Shown here: positions 8,148-16,556 of the stretch, in pieces
Numbering within the stretch: the stretch's first letter is position 1
Layout of the letters: the number at the start of each line of letters is the position of its first letter
Assembly: GCF_016584115.1 (NCBI RefSeq)
Contig: NZ_NRSK01000017.1
Span: 1-60,345 of the forward strand
From: Ectothiorhodospira mobilis
GTDB lineage: Bacteria > Pseudomonadota > Gammaproteobacteria > Ectothiorhodospirales > Ectothiorhodospiraceae
DNA: 60,345 nucleotides
Direction: 5' to 3'
Notes under the pieces: model-generated
What the model saw: only the letters and a program-made list of their open reading frames with translations
Told to the model about the DNA's origin: nothing
The model's database searches: none
Translations under genes and position numbers: made by a program

Positions 8148-10013
8148 ATGCAGGAGACCGGAGTGGCTCCTCCCCTGCCGGACCGGGAACAGAATCTTTC
8201 AGGAGGCTCCCCTGCTGCAGAGATGGAGGCGCTCCTGGCCAAAACCCTGGACGGACTTCGTCTCGCGTTACGCAAGCATCTCAGTGGGGGATCCGGTCTG
8301 CAGGATCCTGTGGACGGGGCCCCGACCCCGGCGGATCACTATGGTCAGATCGCCGCGGCCCTGGCGCTGCGTTTGCTGGAGAAGGACGGGGAGCCACCAT
8401 GGCAGGGGCCGTTCAACGCCTGGCAGGCGCTGCCCCGCAATGCCCTGGGCCATGCCCCTTTCAATCGGTTTTTGCTGGACCTGCTGGACGGGGTATTGCT
8501 GGAGGATGGCGCCTCAAAGGCCGATCGGCATCCTGTGGCGCGGGCGCGCCGGCGTTGTCCCTTGGCAAAAGGCTACCCCTCCAACAACTGGACCCTGCTG
8601 GCCTGTGCCTGCCAGATCCTGGAGGCCGGGAAGGAGAGCCGGCGGGGCCGGAGGGCACAGGCCCGGTTTGCAAGGATGCTGCAGGGCTGGATGACTCCGG
8701 CCGGAGGGTTCATCGACTACCCCGCACATCCCTCCGACCGCACGGGGGGAGCCACCCCCATCGCCTATCACCACAAGGCCTGGTTCCTCACCCGCCTGGT
8801 GGCCGTGCACACCGGTAACGAAGCACTCCATGACCTTGCGCATCGCCTGGAGCGGTGGGCCCTGGGACTCTGGGATGGCGGGGGCCATGTGGGCGGTTTC
8901 GGGCGTACCACCCATGGCCTGTTCGGGGATGCCTGCATGGCCGGCGCCCTCATCCTCTCGGCCCATCCCCGGAGGGATGAGGGGGATATGCGCCTGCAGC
9001 TCCTGTGGGCGTTGCTACAACGCTGGCGTCGCCAGCGCCGGGTGGATGGTTTCCTGGAACTCACTCCCTCGGGGAAGGGATGGGATAATTACATGCACCT
9101 GTCCGTTTACAATGCCTGGACGGCCGCCATCCTGGCATGGGCCCGATGGAAGGCATGGCAACAGGGGCCTGATGCCATGCCTGTGATCTCCCCCGTAGAT
9201 CCTGCAGGGGTGCCAAGGGGGGATGAGGCGGCCGGTCTCATGCGTCTGGGGGATCCCGGGGGGATGCTGGCCTTGTGGTCCTCCCGCGGGCAGCCGCCGC
9301 AATCCTTCAGTTCATCCTGGGCCGAGTTGCGCTACGGCGGTGGTCTGCCATTCCATCTGACCTGGCGCGGTACCCCGCTGTGCCCCCCGCCCACACGGGT
9401 GGCGGTGGACGTGTTGCTCCGCCAGCCGGCCCTGGCGGGGTGGACGCCGGTCCTGCGCGTGGGCCGGGATCTGTACGCCCTCAACCAATGGACATGCATG
9501 GAAAGGCGGGATCGGGAAGACGAGGTGACCTGGGTGCTGCGGGGGCACCCGATGCCGCTGGTTCGACCTCAGCCAGCGGGCTTCGGGGATCGGATCCTCT
9601 TCGCCCTGGACTGGCGGCTGCTCCAGGGGAGATGGGGACGGCGGGCGGCCCTGCATCGCCGTCCCCTTGAGGCCGTCGGGGCCGAGATGCATCTTTCCAT
9701 GGCCGTGCACCGCCCCGTGCTCCGCATGGAGATGATCCTGCACAATCGACTCCACCGGCCGGTGACGTTGCTCAATCCCTGCGGTCACGCCACATTACAG
9801 GATCCCCGGCCCGGCCATCGCTGGGGGGCGTGGTCTCTGGAGAACGGGGCGTCCCGGAAAGTGGAGGCCTTGGAGGGTTGGCAGGTCGCCGCCCAGGAGG
9901 CCGCGTTGCCCGGAGCCCAGGGCCATTGCCTGGCCCCTCAGGAGATCCCGGCCGGTTCCGCCTTCACCCAGAAGATCGGCCTTGCCTGGCCGCCCGCTCC
10001 AGCTCGAGGATGA
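8148..10013 (+). CDS. Large uncharacterised protein, possible alpha/alpha-toroid glycan-active enzyme
   Basis: 621 residues, no signal peptide or membrane helix. I do not recognise a named family. The first half is helical with paired aromatic-rich motifs: AKGYPSNNWTLLACACQILE, GATPIAYHHKAWFLTRLVAV, GGFGRTTHGLFGDACMAGAL and GWDNYMHLSVYNAWTAAILA. That spacing recalls the repeated helical hairpins of alpha/alpha toroids such as heparinase II/III-like lyases and unsaturated glucuronyl hydrolases. The second half is strand-rich, as in the beta-sandwich following such toroids. The position right behind the O-ligase supports glycan processing. The 3' end overlaps the convergent asparagine-synthetase-like gene by 50 bp. 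Confidence 0.6.
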   Translation: MQETGVAPPLPDREQNLSGGSPAAEMEALLAKTLDGLRLALRKHLSGGSGLQDPVDGAPTPADHYGQIAAALALRLLEKDGEPPWQGPFNAWQALPRNALGHAPFNRFLLDLLDGVLLEDGASKADRHPVARARRRCPLAKGYPSNNWTLLACACQILEAGKESRRGRRAQARFARMLQGWMTPAGGFIDYPAHPSDRTGGATPIAYHHKAWFLTRLVAVHTGNEALHDLAHRLERWALGLWDGGGHVGGFGRTTHGLFGDACMAGALILSAHPRRDEGDMRLQLLWALLQRWRRQRRVDGFLELTPSGKGWDNYMHLSVYNAWTAAILAWARWKAWQQGPDAMPVISPVDPAGVPRGDEAAGLMRLGDPGGMLALWSSRGQPPQSFSSSWAELRYGGGLPFHLTWRGTPLCPPPTRVAVDVLLRQPALAGWTPVLRVGRDLYALNQWTCMERRDREDEVTWVLRGHPMPLVRPQPAGFGDRILFALDWRLLQGRWGRRAALHRRPLEAVGAEMHLSMAVHRPVLRMEMILHNRLHRPVTLLNPCGHATLQDPRPGHRWGAWSLENGASRKVEALEGWQVAAQEAALPGAQGHCLAPQEIPAGSAFTQKIGLAWPPAPARG

Positions 10014-11520
10014 ACAGGCTGGGCTGCAGGTACCAGGTCTGTTCGCAGTGGGGTTTGAGCAGGTCCCGCATGAGCATGAGCCACACCCGCTCGGAACGGA
10101 TCAGCCCGGAGCGGAGGGTCTCCGGATGGCGCAGGAAATGGCCCAGGAACTCGCGTACCGATCGCCGGTAATAGGCGCTGTAGTCCTGCCCCTTGTCACG
10201 GGGGATGTCCTTGTTTTCGTACGGGAGATGGGCGTATTCGGGGTAGGATCGGCGGATGGTCTCGTCATGCAGGGCATTGCCCAGGGAATAGGAGGCATCC
10301 AGATTCATCAGGAAGTTGAAGACATCATGATCCAGGTAGGGGCAAAAAACGTGCTCCACGTCTCCCATGATGGAGTAGGGGATCAGGCTGATCCCGCGCC
10401 GGGTGCGGTTCCAGAAGATGTACGAGACCAGGGGGTGGCGGGCCTCCATATGTCCTTCCAGTTCCTCGGCGAGTCGCTCGATCGCCAGACCTTCGCGCAT
10501 GCGCCTGGCCATCTGCGGGCGCAGGGTGGAATGCAGGAACGGCTCGATGGCGTTCTCCCTCAGCAGATGGGTGGCCAGATCCCGGGTGTTGCCCGCCTCG
10601 ACCAGGGCCAGTTTTTTCTCATTGACCTGGAAGCCGCCGGAAATGACGCTGCCCGCCAGCCCGTCATACAGGGTATGGGTCTTTCCCTTCAGATAGGCGG
10701 CCACGGGCAGCAGCCAGGTATGGCCGCTGCCGCAAAAGTGGGTGAGCTCGATGTCCTTGAGATTGGCCTGGAAATAGGAGGCGGGCCGATCGATCTCCAC
10801 ATGTCTCAGTTCCAGCGTATCCGCCAGGATACGGGCGATGCGGATGTCTTCATTGGGGGAGGGGGGCCGGGATCGGACGGTCACGGTCAGGTCCGGCTTG
10901 TGGCCCTGTTGCAACAGTTCAAAGAGGATGTGGCGCGAATCCCGCCCCCCGCTGATGGGGACCGTGAACCCGGAGCCATCGGGGGCGCGGCGTTTTATGG
11001 CCTGGCGGAATAATGCCGCGTATGCCTCCACCGCTTCATCAAAGGAACCCACCGGATGGGTCGGCATGGGGGCATCCCGCGGGCCGCGATGTAGGTGCAG
11101 CTTTCCGTTCTGCCAGCGGAGTTGACTGCCGGGTGGCAGCACATGCACATGTTCGAAGGGGGTGTCTTCCCGGATGAAGAAGCCGAGGCGGAGGAAGACC
11201 GCCAGTCCGGGCTCGTTGAGGGTCTTGGGGAAAGGGCCCTCCAGGACATGCAGGATGCTGGGAGAGATGCGGATCTCACCGCCGTGACAGGCATAGAACA
11301 GGGGGTAGATCCCGTATCGGTCGTTGCGCACCGTCAGCGTGGTGCCATCCCAGTGCCATTCCACGAAGATCCCGTCCGGGGTCGGGCCGGTACGGTTTTC
11401 CAGTTGGTGGCCGAGCTGGCAGGAAGGGATGCCCTCGGTGTGGACCCCGCCCCCATGATACCGGGCGGCAAACCAGGGGCGTTCACGGGCGCTGAGGGTA
11501 TCCAGTGCGATGTTCTGCAT
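9964..11520 (-). CDS. Asparagine-synthetase-like ligase lacking a glutaminase nucleophile
   Basis: 518 residues. The PP-loop motif is SGGRDSRHILFELL near residue 191, and the core continues through GLAGSVISGGF, equivalent to the G-D-G-x-D-E region of AsnB but altered. The N terminus (MQNIALDTLSARERPWF) has no Cys at position 2, so the enzyme should adenylate a carboxylate without its own ammonia supply. The YPLFYACHGGEIRISPS stretch is the remnant of the amidotransferase domain. It is the second AsnB homologue in the locus, distinct from the one at 1262-3106. It is convergent with the toroid-like gene. The substrate could be a uronic acid, a lipid or a peptide. Confidence 0.75.
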   Translation of the reverse strand: MQNIALDTLSARERPWFAARYHGGGVHTEGIPSCQLGHQLENRTGPTPDGIFVEWHWDGTTLTVRNDRYGIYPLFYACHGGEIRISPSILHVLEGPFPKTLNEPGLAVFLRLGFFIREDTPFEHVHVLPPGSQLRWQNGKLHLHRGPRDAPMPTHPVGSFDEAVEAYAALFRQAIKRRAPDGSGFTVPISGGRDSRHILFELLQQGHKPDLTVTVRSRPPSPNEDIRIARILADTLELRHVEIDRPASYFQANLKDIELTHFCGSGHTWLLPVAAYLKGKTHTLYDGLAGSVISGGFQVNEKKLALVEAGNTRDLATHLLRENAIEPFLHSTLRPQMARRMREGLAIERLAEELEGHMEARHPLVSYIFWNRTRRGISLIPYSIMGDVEHVFCPYLDHDVFNFLMNLDASYSLGNALHDETIRRSYPEYAHLPYENKDIPRDKGQDYSAYYRRSVREFLGHFLRHPETLRSGLIRSERVWLMLMRDLLKPHCEQTWYLQPSLFILELERAARQGRSSG

Positions 11521-11568
11521 GGGCGGATCTCCCCGGGATCGGTTGGCTGCTGTTGCTGGACTGAGGGG

Positions 11569-12564
11569 TCATGCCCGGTTGCGGGCGCGCAGGATGCGCC
11601 AGAACTGCACCGGAAGGAGGGCGGCGGAAGTGGGATCCTCCCGGAATGCCGATAGCACCCAGGCCCAGTTCACCGACCTGCGCCGCTTGAGCAGGTGCAC
11701 GACGTTGGCCACCAGGGTGTGACGCGCATCGGCCAGTTGCCCCTGAATGAAGATGCGCTGCTCCGGATTCAGACGGATGGTGGCCAGCACGGTCCGGGCC
11801 AGGCGGATATAGCTGGCGGAGAGCCGGATCGAGTCCACGGAACCCCATTGGGAACGGTCGAAGATATTCACCCCTTCGCCCTCGTAGGCATAGATCCGGG
11901 GTGAAAAGGCCACGCGCTCCAGATCCTGCCCCAGGGTGAGCTTGAACAGCCGGTCCTGTCCGTTGTAAATGCCCGGGTCGAAACGTACCTGGGGGAATTT
12001 CTCGAAACGGTAGGCGAAGGTGGTGGGGCCGATCAGGCTGGTGCGCCTCACCATCAGATCGAAGAAGTCCCCATGATATTCATGGATCCCCCGTTCGGGA
12101 TCGAGGATGGGATGCCGGGCGGCCTGCAGGTCCAGCCCCTGGTCCGCCTCCCATTCGAAGCGGCTCTTGTCCTGTCCGGTGCGGGTGCTGTTGCCGATGA
12201 ACAGGTCGTAATCACGTCCCAGGGCGGTGACGGCATCCTCCAGGAAGGGGCCGGTCCACTGGTCGTCGGAGTCCAGGAAGGTGACCCATGGCGTGCCGGC
12301 GGGCACGTGGTCCAGGCCGGTGTTGCGCGCCGCTCCGGGACCCGCATTGGGCTGGAGCACCACCTGGATCCGGTCCCCGGCCCGGGACAGCAGGGGGGCC
12401 ACCTCGGCGGCGGCGGGGACCGGTGAACCGTCGTCCACGATCAGGATCCGGAAGCGGATCTCCCCGGGCTGTTCCAGCACGGAGTGCACGCACTGGCGCA
12501 GCAGGCCCGCCCGGCGCTGGTAATAGGGGATGACAATGGCGATCTGCGGGGGCGTCTGGGGCAT
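11569..12564 (-). CDS. Family 2 glycosyltransferase
   Basis: 331-residue GT-A enzyme. The N terminus reads IAIVIPYYQRRAGLLRQCVH, followed by ILIVDDGSPVPAAAEV and TPWVTFLDSDDQWTGPF, where the DSDD is the DXD-type metal and nucleotide-sugar site. An HEYHGDFFDLMVRRTSLIG segment near residue 170 resembles the acceptor-side loop of GT2 enzymes. It is likely to transfer one sugar to the growing lipid-linked glycan in the cytoplasm. It shares a leftward direction with the asparagine-synthetase-like gene 48 bp downstream and is divergent from the ABC transporter. Confidence 0.87.
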   Translation of the reverse strand: MPQTPPQIAIVIPYYQRRAGLLRQCVHSVLEQPGEIRFRILIVDDGSPVPAAAEVAPLLSRAGDRIQVVLQPNAGPGAARNTGLDHVPAGTPWVTFLDSDDQWTGPFLEDAVTALGRDYDLFIGNSTRTGQDKSRFEWEADQGLDLQAARHPILDPERGIHEYHGDFFDLMVRRTSLIGPTTFAYRFEKFPQVRFDPGIYNGQDRLFKLTLGQDLERVAFSPRIYAYEGEGVNIFDRSQWGSVDSIRLSASYIRLARTVLATIRLNPEQRIFIQGQLADARHTLVANVVHLLKRRRSVNWAWVLSAFREDPTSAALLPVQFWRILRARNRA

Positions 12565-12751
12565 GATCCGTGCGTTCCTTGATTGATCTACCGCCGCGGA
12601 GCGGTCCTCGGGGCATCGCCCCTGGAAGGGATGCTAGCGGAAAAACGGCGGGGTGTCCCCGCAGCCGCCCGGAGTATGCCCATCCCCGGGGATGGGCTAC
12701 ACTCGGATCGAACACAAGGCCCGCCACAGTGGCGGCCTGCGGGAGGATGCC
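12565..12751. promoter_or_regulatory. Divergent intergenic region with a 20-bp perfect palindrome and a leader hairpin
   Basis: Between the leftward glycosyltransferase and the rightward ABC transporter. GCCCATCCCCGGGGATGGGC at 12678-12697 is a perfect palindrome, directly followed by a weak -10-like TACACT (12698-12703). Further on, CCGCCAC-A-GTGGCGG (12721-12735) can pair, just ahead of a good Shine-Dalgarno GGGAGG at 12741-12746. The palindrome may be an operator; the second repeat would lie in the mRNA leader. Confidence 0.4.
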
Positions 12752-12784
12752 ATGGCGGTCGCGATCCGGGGCAGGAGATGCTGA
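12752..12784 (+). CDS. Possible 10-codon leader ORF coupled to the ABC transporter
   Basis: ATG at 12752, five bases after GGGAGG, opens a ten-codon frame (MAVAIRGRRC) whose TGA at 12782-12784 overlaps the ATG of the transporter (12778) in the string ATGCTGA. The transporter has no properly spaced ribosome site of its own, since its AGGAG abuts the ATG. The layout suggests translational coupling. The codons include several arginines, but no attenuator terminator is evident. Confidence 0.35.
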   Translation: MAVAIRGRRC

Positions 12785-14577
12785 AGCTCATCGGGAAACT
12801 GAACGCCCTGCTGGACCCGAGGGACCGTCCCAGGGTCATCCTCCTGATCCTGCTCATGGTGGTGACCGCTTTCATGCAGACGGGGGGCGTGGCCTCCATC
12901 ATGCCCTTTCTCTCCGTCCTGTCCGATCCCGGCGTCATCCAGCGCAACGAATGGCTCCAGGGGATCTATCAGGCCCTGGGTTTTGAGAACCAGCAGGCGT
13001 TTCTCTATTTCCTCGGGGTGGTTTCCTTCGGGGTGTTTGTGACCGGCACCGCCCTGCAGGCCCTTACCTTCTGGGCCATCACCCGCTACTCCCACATGCA
13101 GCAGTATGAGCTCTCCCGCCGGCTCATGGCGGACTACCTGCGCCGCCCCTTCAGCTTCTACCTCACGCGCAACTCCGGCGATCTGTCCAAGACCATCCTG
13201 AACGAGACCGCGCAGGTGGTGAACGGGGCCCTGATGCCGGCGCTGCGGCTGCTGAGCCACGTGCTGCTGGCCCTGGCCCTGGTGATCCTGCTGGTGGCGG
13301 TCCAGCCCTGGCTGGCCCTGACGGTGTCCCTGGTGCTGGGCGGGATCTACGGGGGCATCTATGCCCTTTCCCGGACCTGGCTCGGGCGCATCGGGCAGGA
13401 ACGGGTGGCGGCCAACCGGGCCCGTTTCACCGCCGCCGCCGAGGCCTTCGCCGGGGCCAAGGAGATCCGCCTGCTGGGGCGCGAGCGGGCCTATCTGCAG
13501 CGCTACCGAGAACCCTCCAGGCAGTTCGCCCGGCACCAGGCCAACGCCGCCCTGCTGAACAGCCTGCCCATGTACGCCATCGAGGCGGTGGCCTTCGGCG
13601 GGGTTCTGCTGCTGGTGCTGGTCCTCATGGCCGGCGAGGGGGGGCTGGGGGCGGCCCTGCCGCTCATCGGCCTGTACGGCCTGGCGGGGCGGCAGCTGAT
13701 CCCCGCCTTCCAGAAGATCTTTTCCGGGATGGCGGCCATCCGCTTCAACCTGGCGGCGGTGGATGACGTGCTGGCGGACCTGGGGGACCGGGAGGATTCC
13801 CAGCCCTTTACCCGGGAGGTTCCCCGCGAGGCGCGTCTCGTCCCCCACCAGACCATCCTACTGGAGCAGGTCTCCTACACCTATCCGGGTACGGATGAGC
13901 CCGCTCTGCGGGATCTCTCCCTGGAGATCCCGGCCCGGACCACCGTGGGCCTGGTGGGGTCCTCCGGGGCAGGCAAGAGCACCCTGGTGGATCTCCTGTT
14001 GGGCCTCCTGAAGCCCGACGAGGGCCATATCCGCATCGACGACACCCCCCTGGATGCGACCACGGTGCGCCGCTGGCAGGCAGCGGTGGGGTATGTGCCC
14101 CAGCATATCTTCCTGGCGGACCAGAGCGTGGCCGCCAACATCGCCCTGGGCGTGCCGGAATCGGCCATCGATCGGGAGGTCGTCCTGCGGGCGGCGCGCC
14201 TGGCCAATCTCCATGAATTCGTGACCCGGGAGCTGCCCCAGGGCTATGACACCCTCATCGGGGAGCGCGGCGTGCGCCTTTCGGGGGGGCAGCGACAGCG
14301 CATCGGCATCGCCCGGGCCCTCTACCGCGACCCCGACGTGCTCTTCTTCGACGAGGCCACCAGTGCCCTGGACAACGCCACCGAGCGCGCCGTGATGGAG
14401 GCCATCCATAACCTGAGCGGACAAAAGACCATCATCCTGGTGGCTCATCGACTGACCACGGTCAAACCCTGTGATCGGATCTTCGTTCTGCATCATGGGG
14501 CGCTTGTGGAGGAGGGGGATTGGGAGGCCCTGAACCTGGCAGGTCGGCAGTTCCAGCGACTGGTGGCTGGGGTGTGA
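12778..14577 (+). CDS. ABC transporter, fused permease and ATPase (PglK/MsbA-like flippase)
   Basis: 599-residue half-transporter with six membrane helices (roughly residues 15-310) followed by a nucleotide-binding domain. Walker A is GSSGAGKST, the signature LSGGQRQR and Walker B DVLFFDEATSALD, with the switch His in ILVAHRL. The membrane part (start MLKLIGKLNALLDPRDRPRV; then FLSVLSDPGVIQRN) resembles PglK, which flips lipid-linked oligosaccharide across the inner membrane. That role fits the surrounding glycosyltransferases. The ATG at 12778 gives a normal N terminus; the in-frame extension to 12583 runs through a palindrome and looks non-coding. Confidence 0.9.
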   Translation: MLKLIGKLNALLDPRDRPRVILLILLMVVTAFMQTGGVASIMPFLSVLSDPGVIQRNEWLQGIYQALGFENQQAFLYFLGVVSFGVFVTGTALQALTFWAITRYSHMQQYELSRRLMADYLRRPFSFYLTRNSGDLSKTILNETAQVVNGALMPALRLLSHVLLALALVILLVAVQPWLALTVSLVLGGIYGGIYALSRTWLGRIGQERVAANRARFTAAAEAFAGAKEIRLLGRERAYLQRYREPSRQFARHQANAALLNSLPMYAIEAVAFGGVLLLVLVLMAGEGGLGAALPLIGLYGLAGRQLIPAFQKIFSGMAAIRFNLAAVDDVLADLGDREDSQPFTREVPREARLVPHQTILLEQVSYTYPGTDEPALRDLSLEIPARTTVGLVGSSGAGKSTLVDLLLGLLKPDEGHIRIDDTPLDATTVRRWQAAVGYVPQHIFLADQSVAANIALGVPESAIDREVVLRAARLANLHEFVTRELPQGYDTLIGERGVRLSGGQRQRIGIARALYRDPDVLFFDEATSALDNATERAVMEAIHNLSGQKTIILVAHRLTTVKPCDRIFVLHHGALVEEGDWEALNLAGRQFQRLVAGV

Positions 14578-14647
14578 GCAGGAGGGGGCAGCTCAAGCGT
14601 TCTTCAACCCCTGGCTATGGCGATTATTGGACATGAGTGATTGATCA

Positions 14648-15682
14648 ATGACCCGCCCGGAAATCACGATCCTGATGTCTGTACATAACGGGCGCCCCTA
14701 TCTCTCGGAGGCCATCCGGAGCATCCTGGCTCAGACCTTCGATGACTTTGAATTCATTATTGTGGATGACGGTTCCACTGACGGCAGTGGTGAGGATCTG
14801 GAGCAATGGGAAAGTCTGGACGCCAGGATTCGACTCATCCGGCAGGAGAATCAGGGTCTTCCGGTGGCTCTCAACCGGGGCTTGCGGGATGCCAGGGGGT
14901 GGTTTGTGGCCCGCATGGACGCAGATGACATCAGCCTTCCTGAACGCCTTGAAATGCAATTGAATTTTATGCGCAGGCATCCGGGGACCGGTGTCCTGGG
15001 TACTGGGATTGCCAGACTGGACGCCTGGGGCAACCTCTCTACCGAGACCTGGCCGCTGCCTTCCTCTCCAGGCCTGACCTTATGGCGTACCCTCTTTGAC
15101 AGTGCCCTGGCGCATCCCACCGTCATGTTCCGGCGCGATGTGCTGGAGCGTTTCGGGGGATACGATGAGTCCTTGCGACGGGCGCAGGACTTTGAGCTCT
15201 GGATGCGCTTGGCCCTTCATACCCGAATGCAAAGCCTGCCAGAGGTATTGTTGCACCGGCGGGTGAATGGACAAGGAAAGGTGCGGCCACCCCCCGAGGT
15301 GGATGCCCTGCTCCTTCAAAGCATGGCCCTCTTCCACAGCAGGGTTTTAGGACGAGCCCCGAATGAGGAGGATGTATCCTTTTGTCGGCGCATCTATGGG
15401 CAACCTGCCCAAAGGGAAACGGTACGGGCGCTGCTAACCCGAATCCGCTATCTCAAAGATCTGTATAGAGGGATCCTGGTGCGCAGCGAGGATGCCCGGG
15501 CAGATCGCTTGGCGATCAGGGAGGATCTTCACCATAAGATCCTGAAGGTGGCCTATGAGGTCCAGAGGAGTCGACCGTTCCTTGGGCAGAGTCTGAAGGC
15601 CTTTTCTCCGGAGCGAGGACGGATCCTTCTCCGGTATCTCAGGATCGGCTTGCACAGGGATTGGAAGAGTGATCAGGTATGA
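14648..15682 (+). CDS. Family 2 glycosyltransferase
   Basis: 344-residue GT-A protein. It begins with EITILMSVHNGRPYLSEAIR, followed by FIIVDDGSTDGSGEDLEQW and the DXD-like ARMDADDIS. A later segment AHPTVMFRRDVLERFGGYDE and RAQDFELWMRLA carries the ED motif that typically contains the catalytic base. The last 110 residues are helical and specific to this protein. Its stop overlaps the sulfotransferase start by 4 nt (ATGA at 15679), linking a sugar transfer to the following sulfation genes. Confidence 0.9.
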   Translation: MTRPEITILMSVHNGRPYLSEAIRSILAQTFDDFEFIIVDDGSTDGSGEDLEQWESLDARIRLIRQENQGLPVALNRGLRDARGWFVARMDADDISLPERLEMQLNFMRRHPGTGVLGTGIARLDAWGNLSTETWPLPSSPGLTLWRTLFDSALAHPTVMFRRDVLERFGGYDESLRRAQDFELWMRLALHTRMQSLPEVLLHRRVNGQGKVRPPPEVDALLLQSMALFHSRVLGRAPNEEDVSFCRRIYGQPAQRETVRALLTRIRYLKDLYRGILVRSEDARADRLAIREDLHHKILKVAYEVQRSRPFLGQSLKAFSPERGRILLRYLRIGLHRDWKSDQV

Positions 15683-16464
15683 ACGATCTGGATGCCCTGA
15701 AAATCCTGGTAAGAATTCCCCAACTAATAAAACCTGCTGGGCATCTTCTTCTGTTGAGTCACATGCGAGCGAAGACCAGCCTGCTGTCGCATCTTCTGGG
15801 TAGTCATCCCGAGATATCGGGCTACTATGAAATGCATGTCGGATATTACAGCCGCAGGAGCCTGCTTAAAGCCAGACTGCTGTTTCATGAGCTGCATCTG
15901 GAGGCGCCTGTCACAAGGCTTTATTTTGATAAGATTCTTCATAATCGCCATGAGCTGGCTCAGCGTGTTCTGAATTCTTCCCGGGTGCGTCCGATCTTTA
16001 TGCTGCGCTCCCCGGAGGAAACTTTGTCCAGTATCATGCGATTATATAAAGGGCGTACTCATGATGCCCACCTTGGGACAGAGGAGGGGGCTCTCAAATA
16101 TTACTTGGATCGGATTGATGGCCTCAGACGGATAGCCGATGATTTGCGTAGGGAGGATGTGATCTATATTGATGCGGAAGTGCTTTCCGGGGATATCGAG
16201 GGCGTCACTCATTTACTTACTGAAGTGCTTGGTCTCTCCATGGAGATACCCACCGAATACCAAGTCATGAAGCTCTCCGGTCAGGTTGGCCGCGGTGATT
16301 CCTCGTCACGCATCCTTGTAGGCAGGGTGCTTCCTGATTCTGATTTTGCCCGTGATATTGATCTTTCGGCTGAGGCCGTCTCTATGGCTACGCAGCATTA
16401 TGACTCGCTCCGTGAGGCTTTGCTGTCCCAGGCTGCGGTGGTGTTGAGTCGTGATTTTTTTTGA
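15679..16464 (+). CDS. Sulfotransferase-like protein (1 of 4)
   Basis: 261 residues. The N-terminal LLLLSHMRAKTSLLSHLLGS is a P-loop-like 5'-phosphosulfate-binding loop, and RPIFMLRSPEETLSSIMRLY matches the 3'-phosphate-binding element of PAPS-dependent sulfotransferases. The length fits the small bacterial carbohydrate sulfotransferases. It overlaps the preceding glycosyltransferase, suggesting that the two modify the same glycan. The gene ends in an eight-T run just ahead of its TGA (D-F-F-stop). AT content rises across this gene compared with its upstream neighbours. The acceptor sugar is unknown. Confidence 0.75.
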   Translation: MNDLDALKILVRIPQLIKPAGHLLLLSHMRAKTSLLSHLLGSHPEISGYYEMHVGYYSRRSLLKARLLFHELHLEAPVTRLYFDKILHNRHELAQRVLNSSRVRPIFMLRSPEETLSSIMRLYKGRTHDAHLGTEEGALKYYLDRIDGLRRIADDLRREDVIYIDAEVLSGDIEGVTHLLTEVLGLSMEIPTEYQVMKLSGQVGRGDSSSRILVGRVLPDSDFARDIDLSAEAVSMATQHYDSLREALLSQAAVVLSRDFF

Positions 16465-16556
16465 GAATGTGATGCGGGTCTTGCGTCGCAATAAGTTGGC
16501 GTATTTTATTTTTGGCTGATTGTTATGATTATTATGGAAGGGTTGGTTATAAAAAG

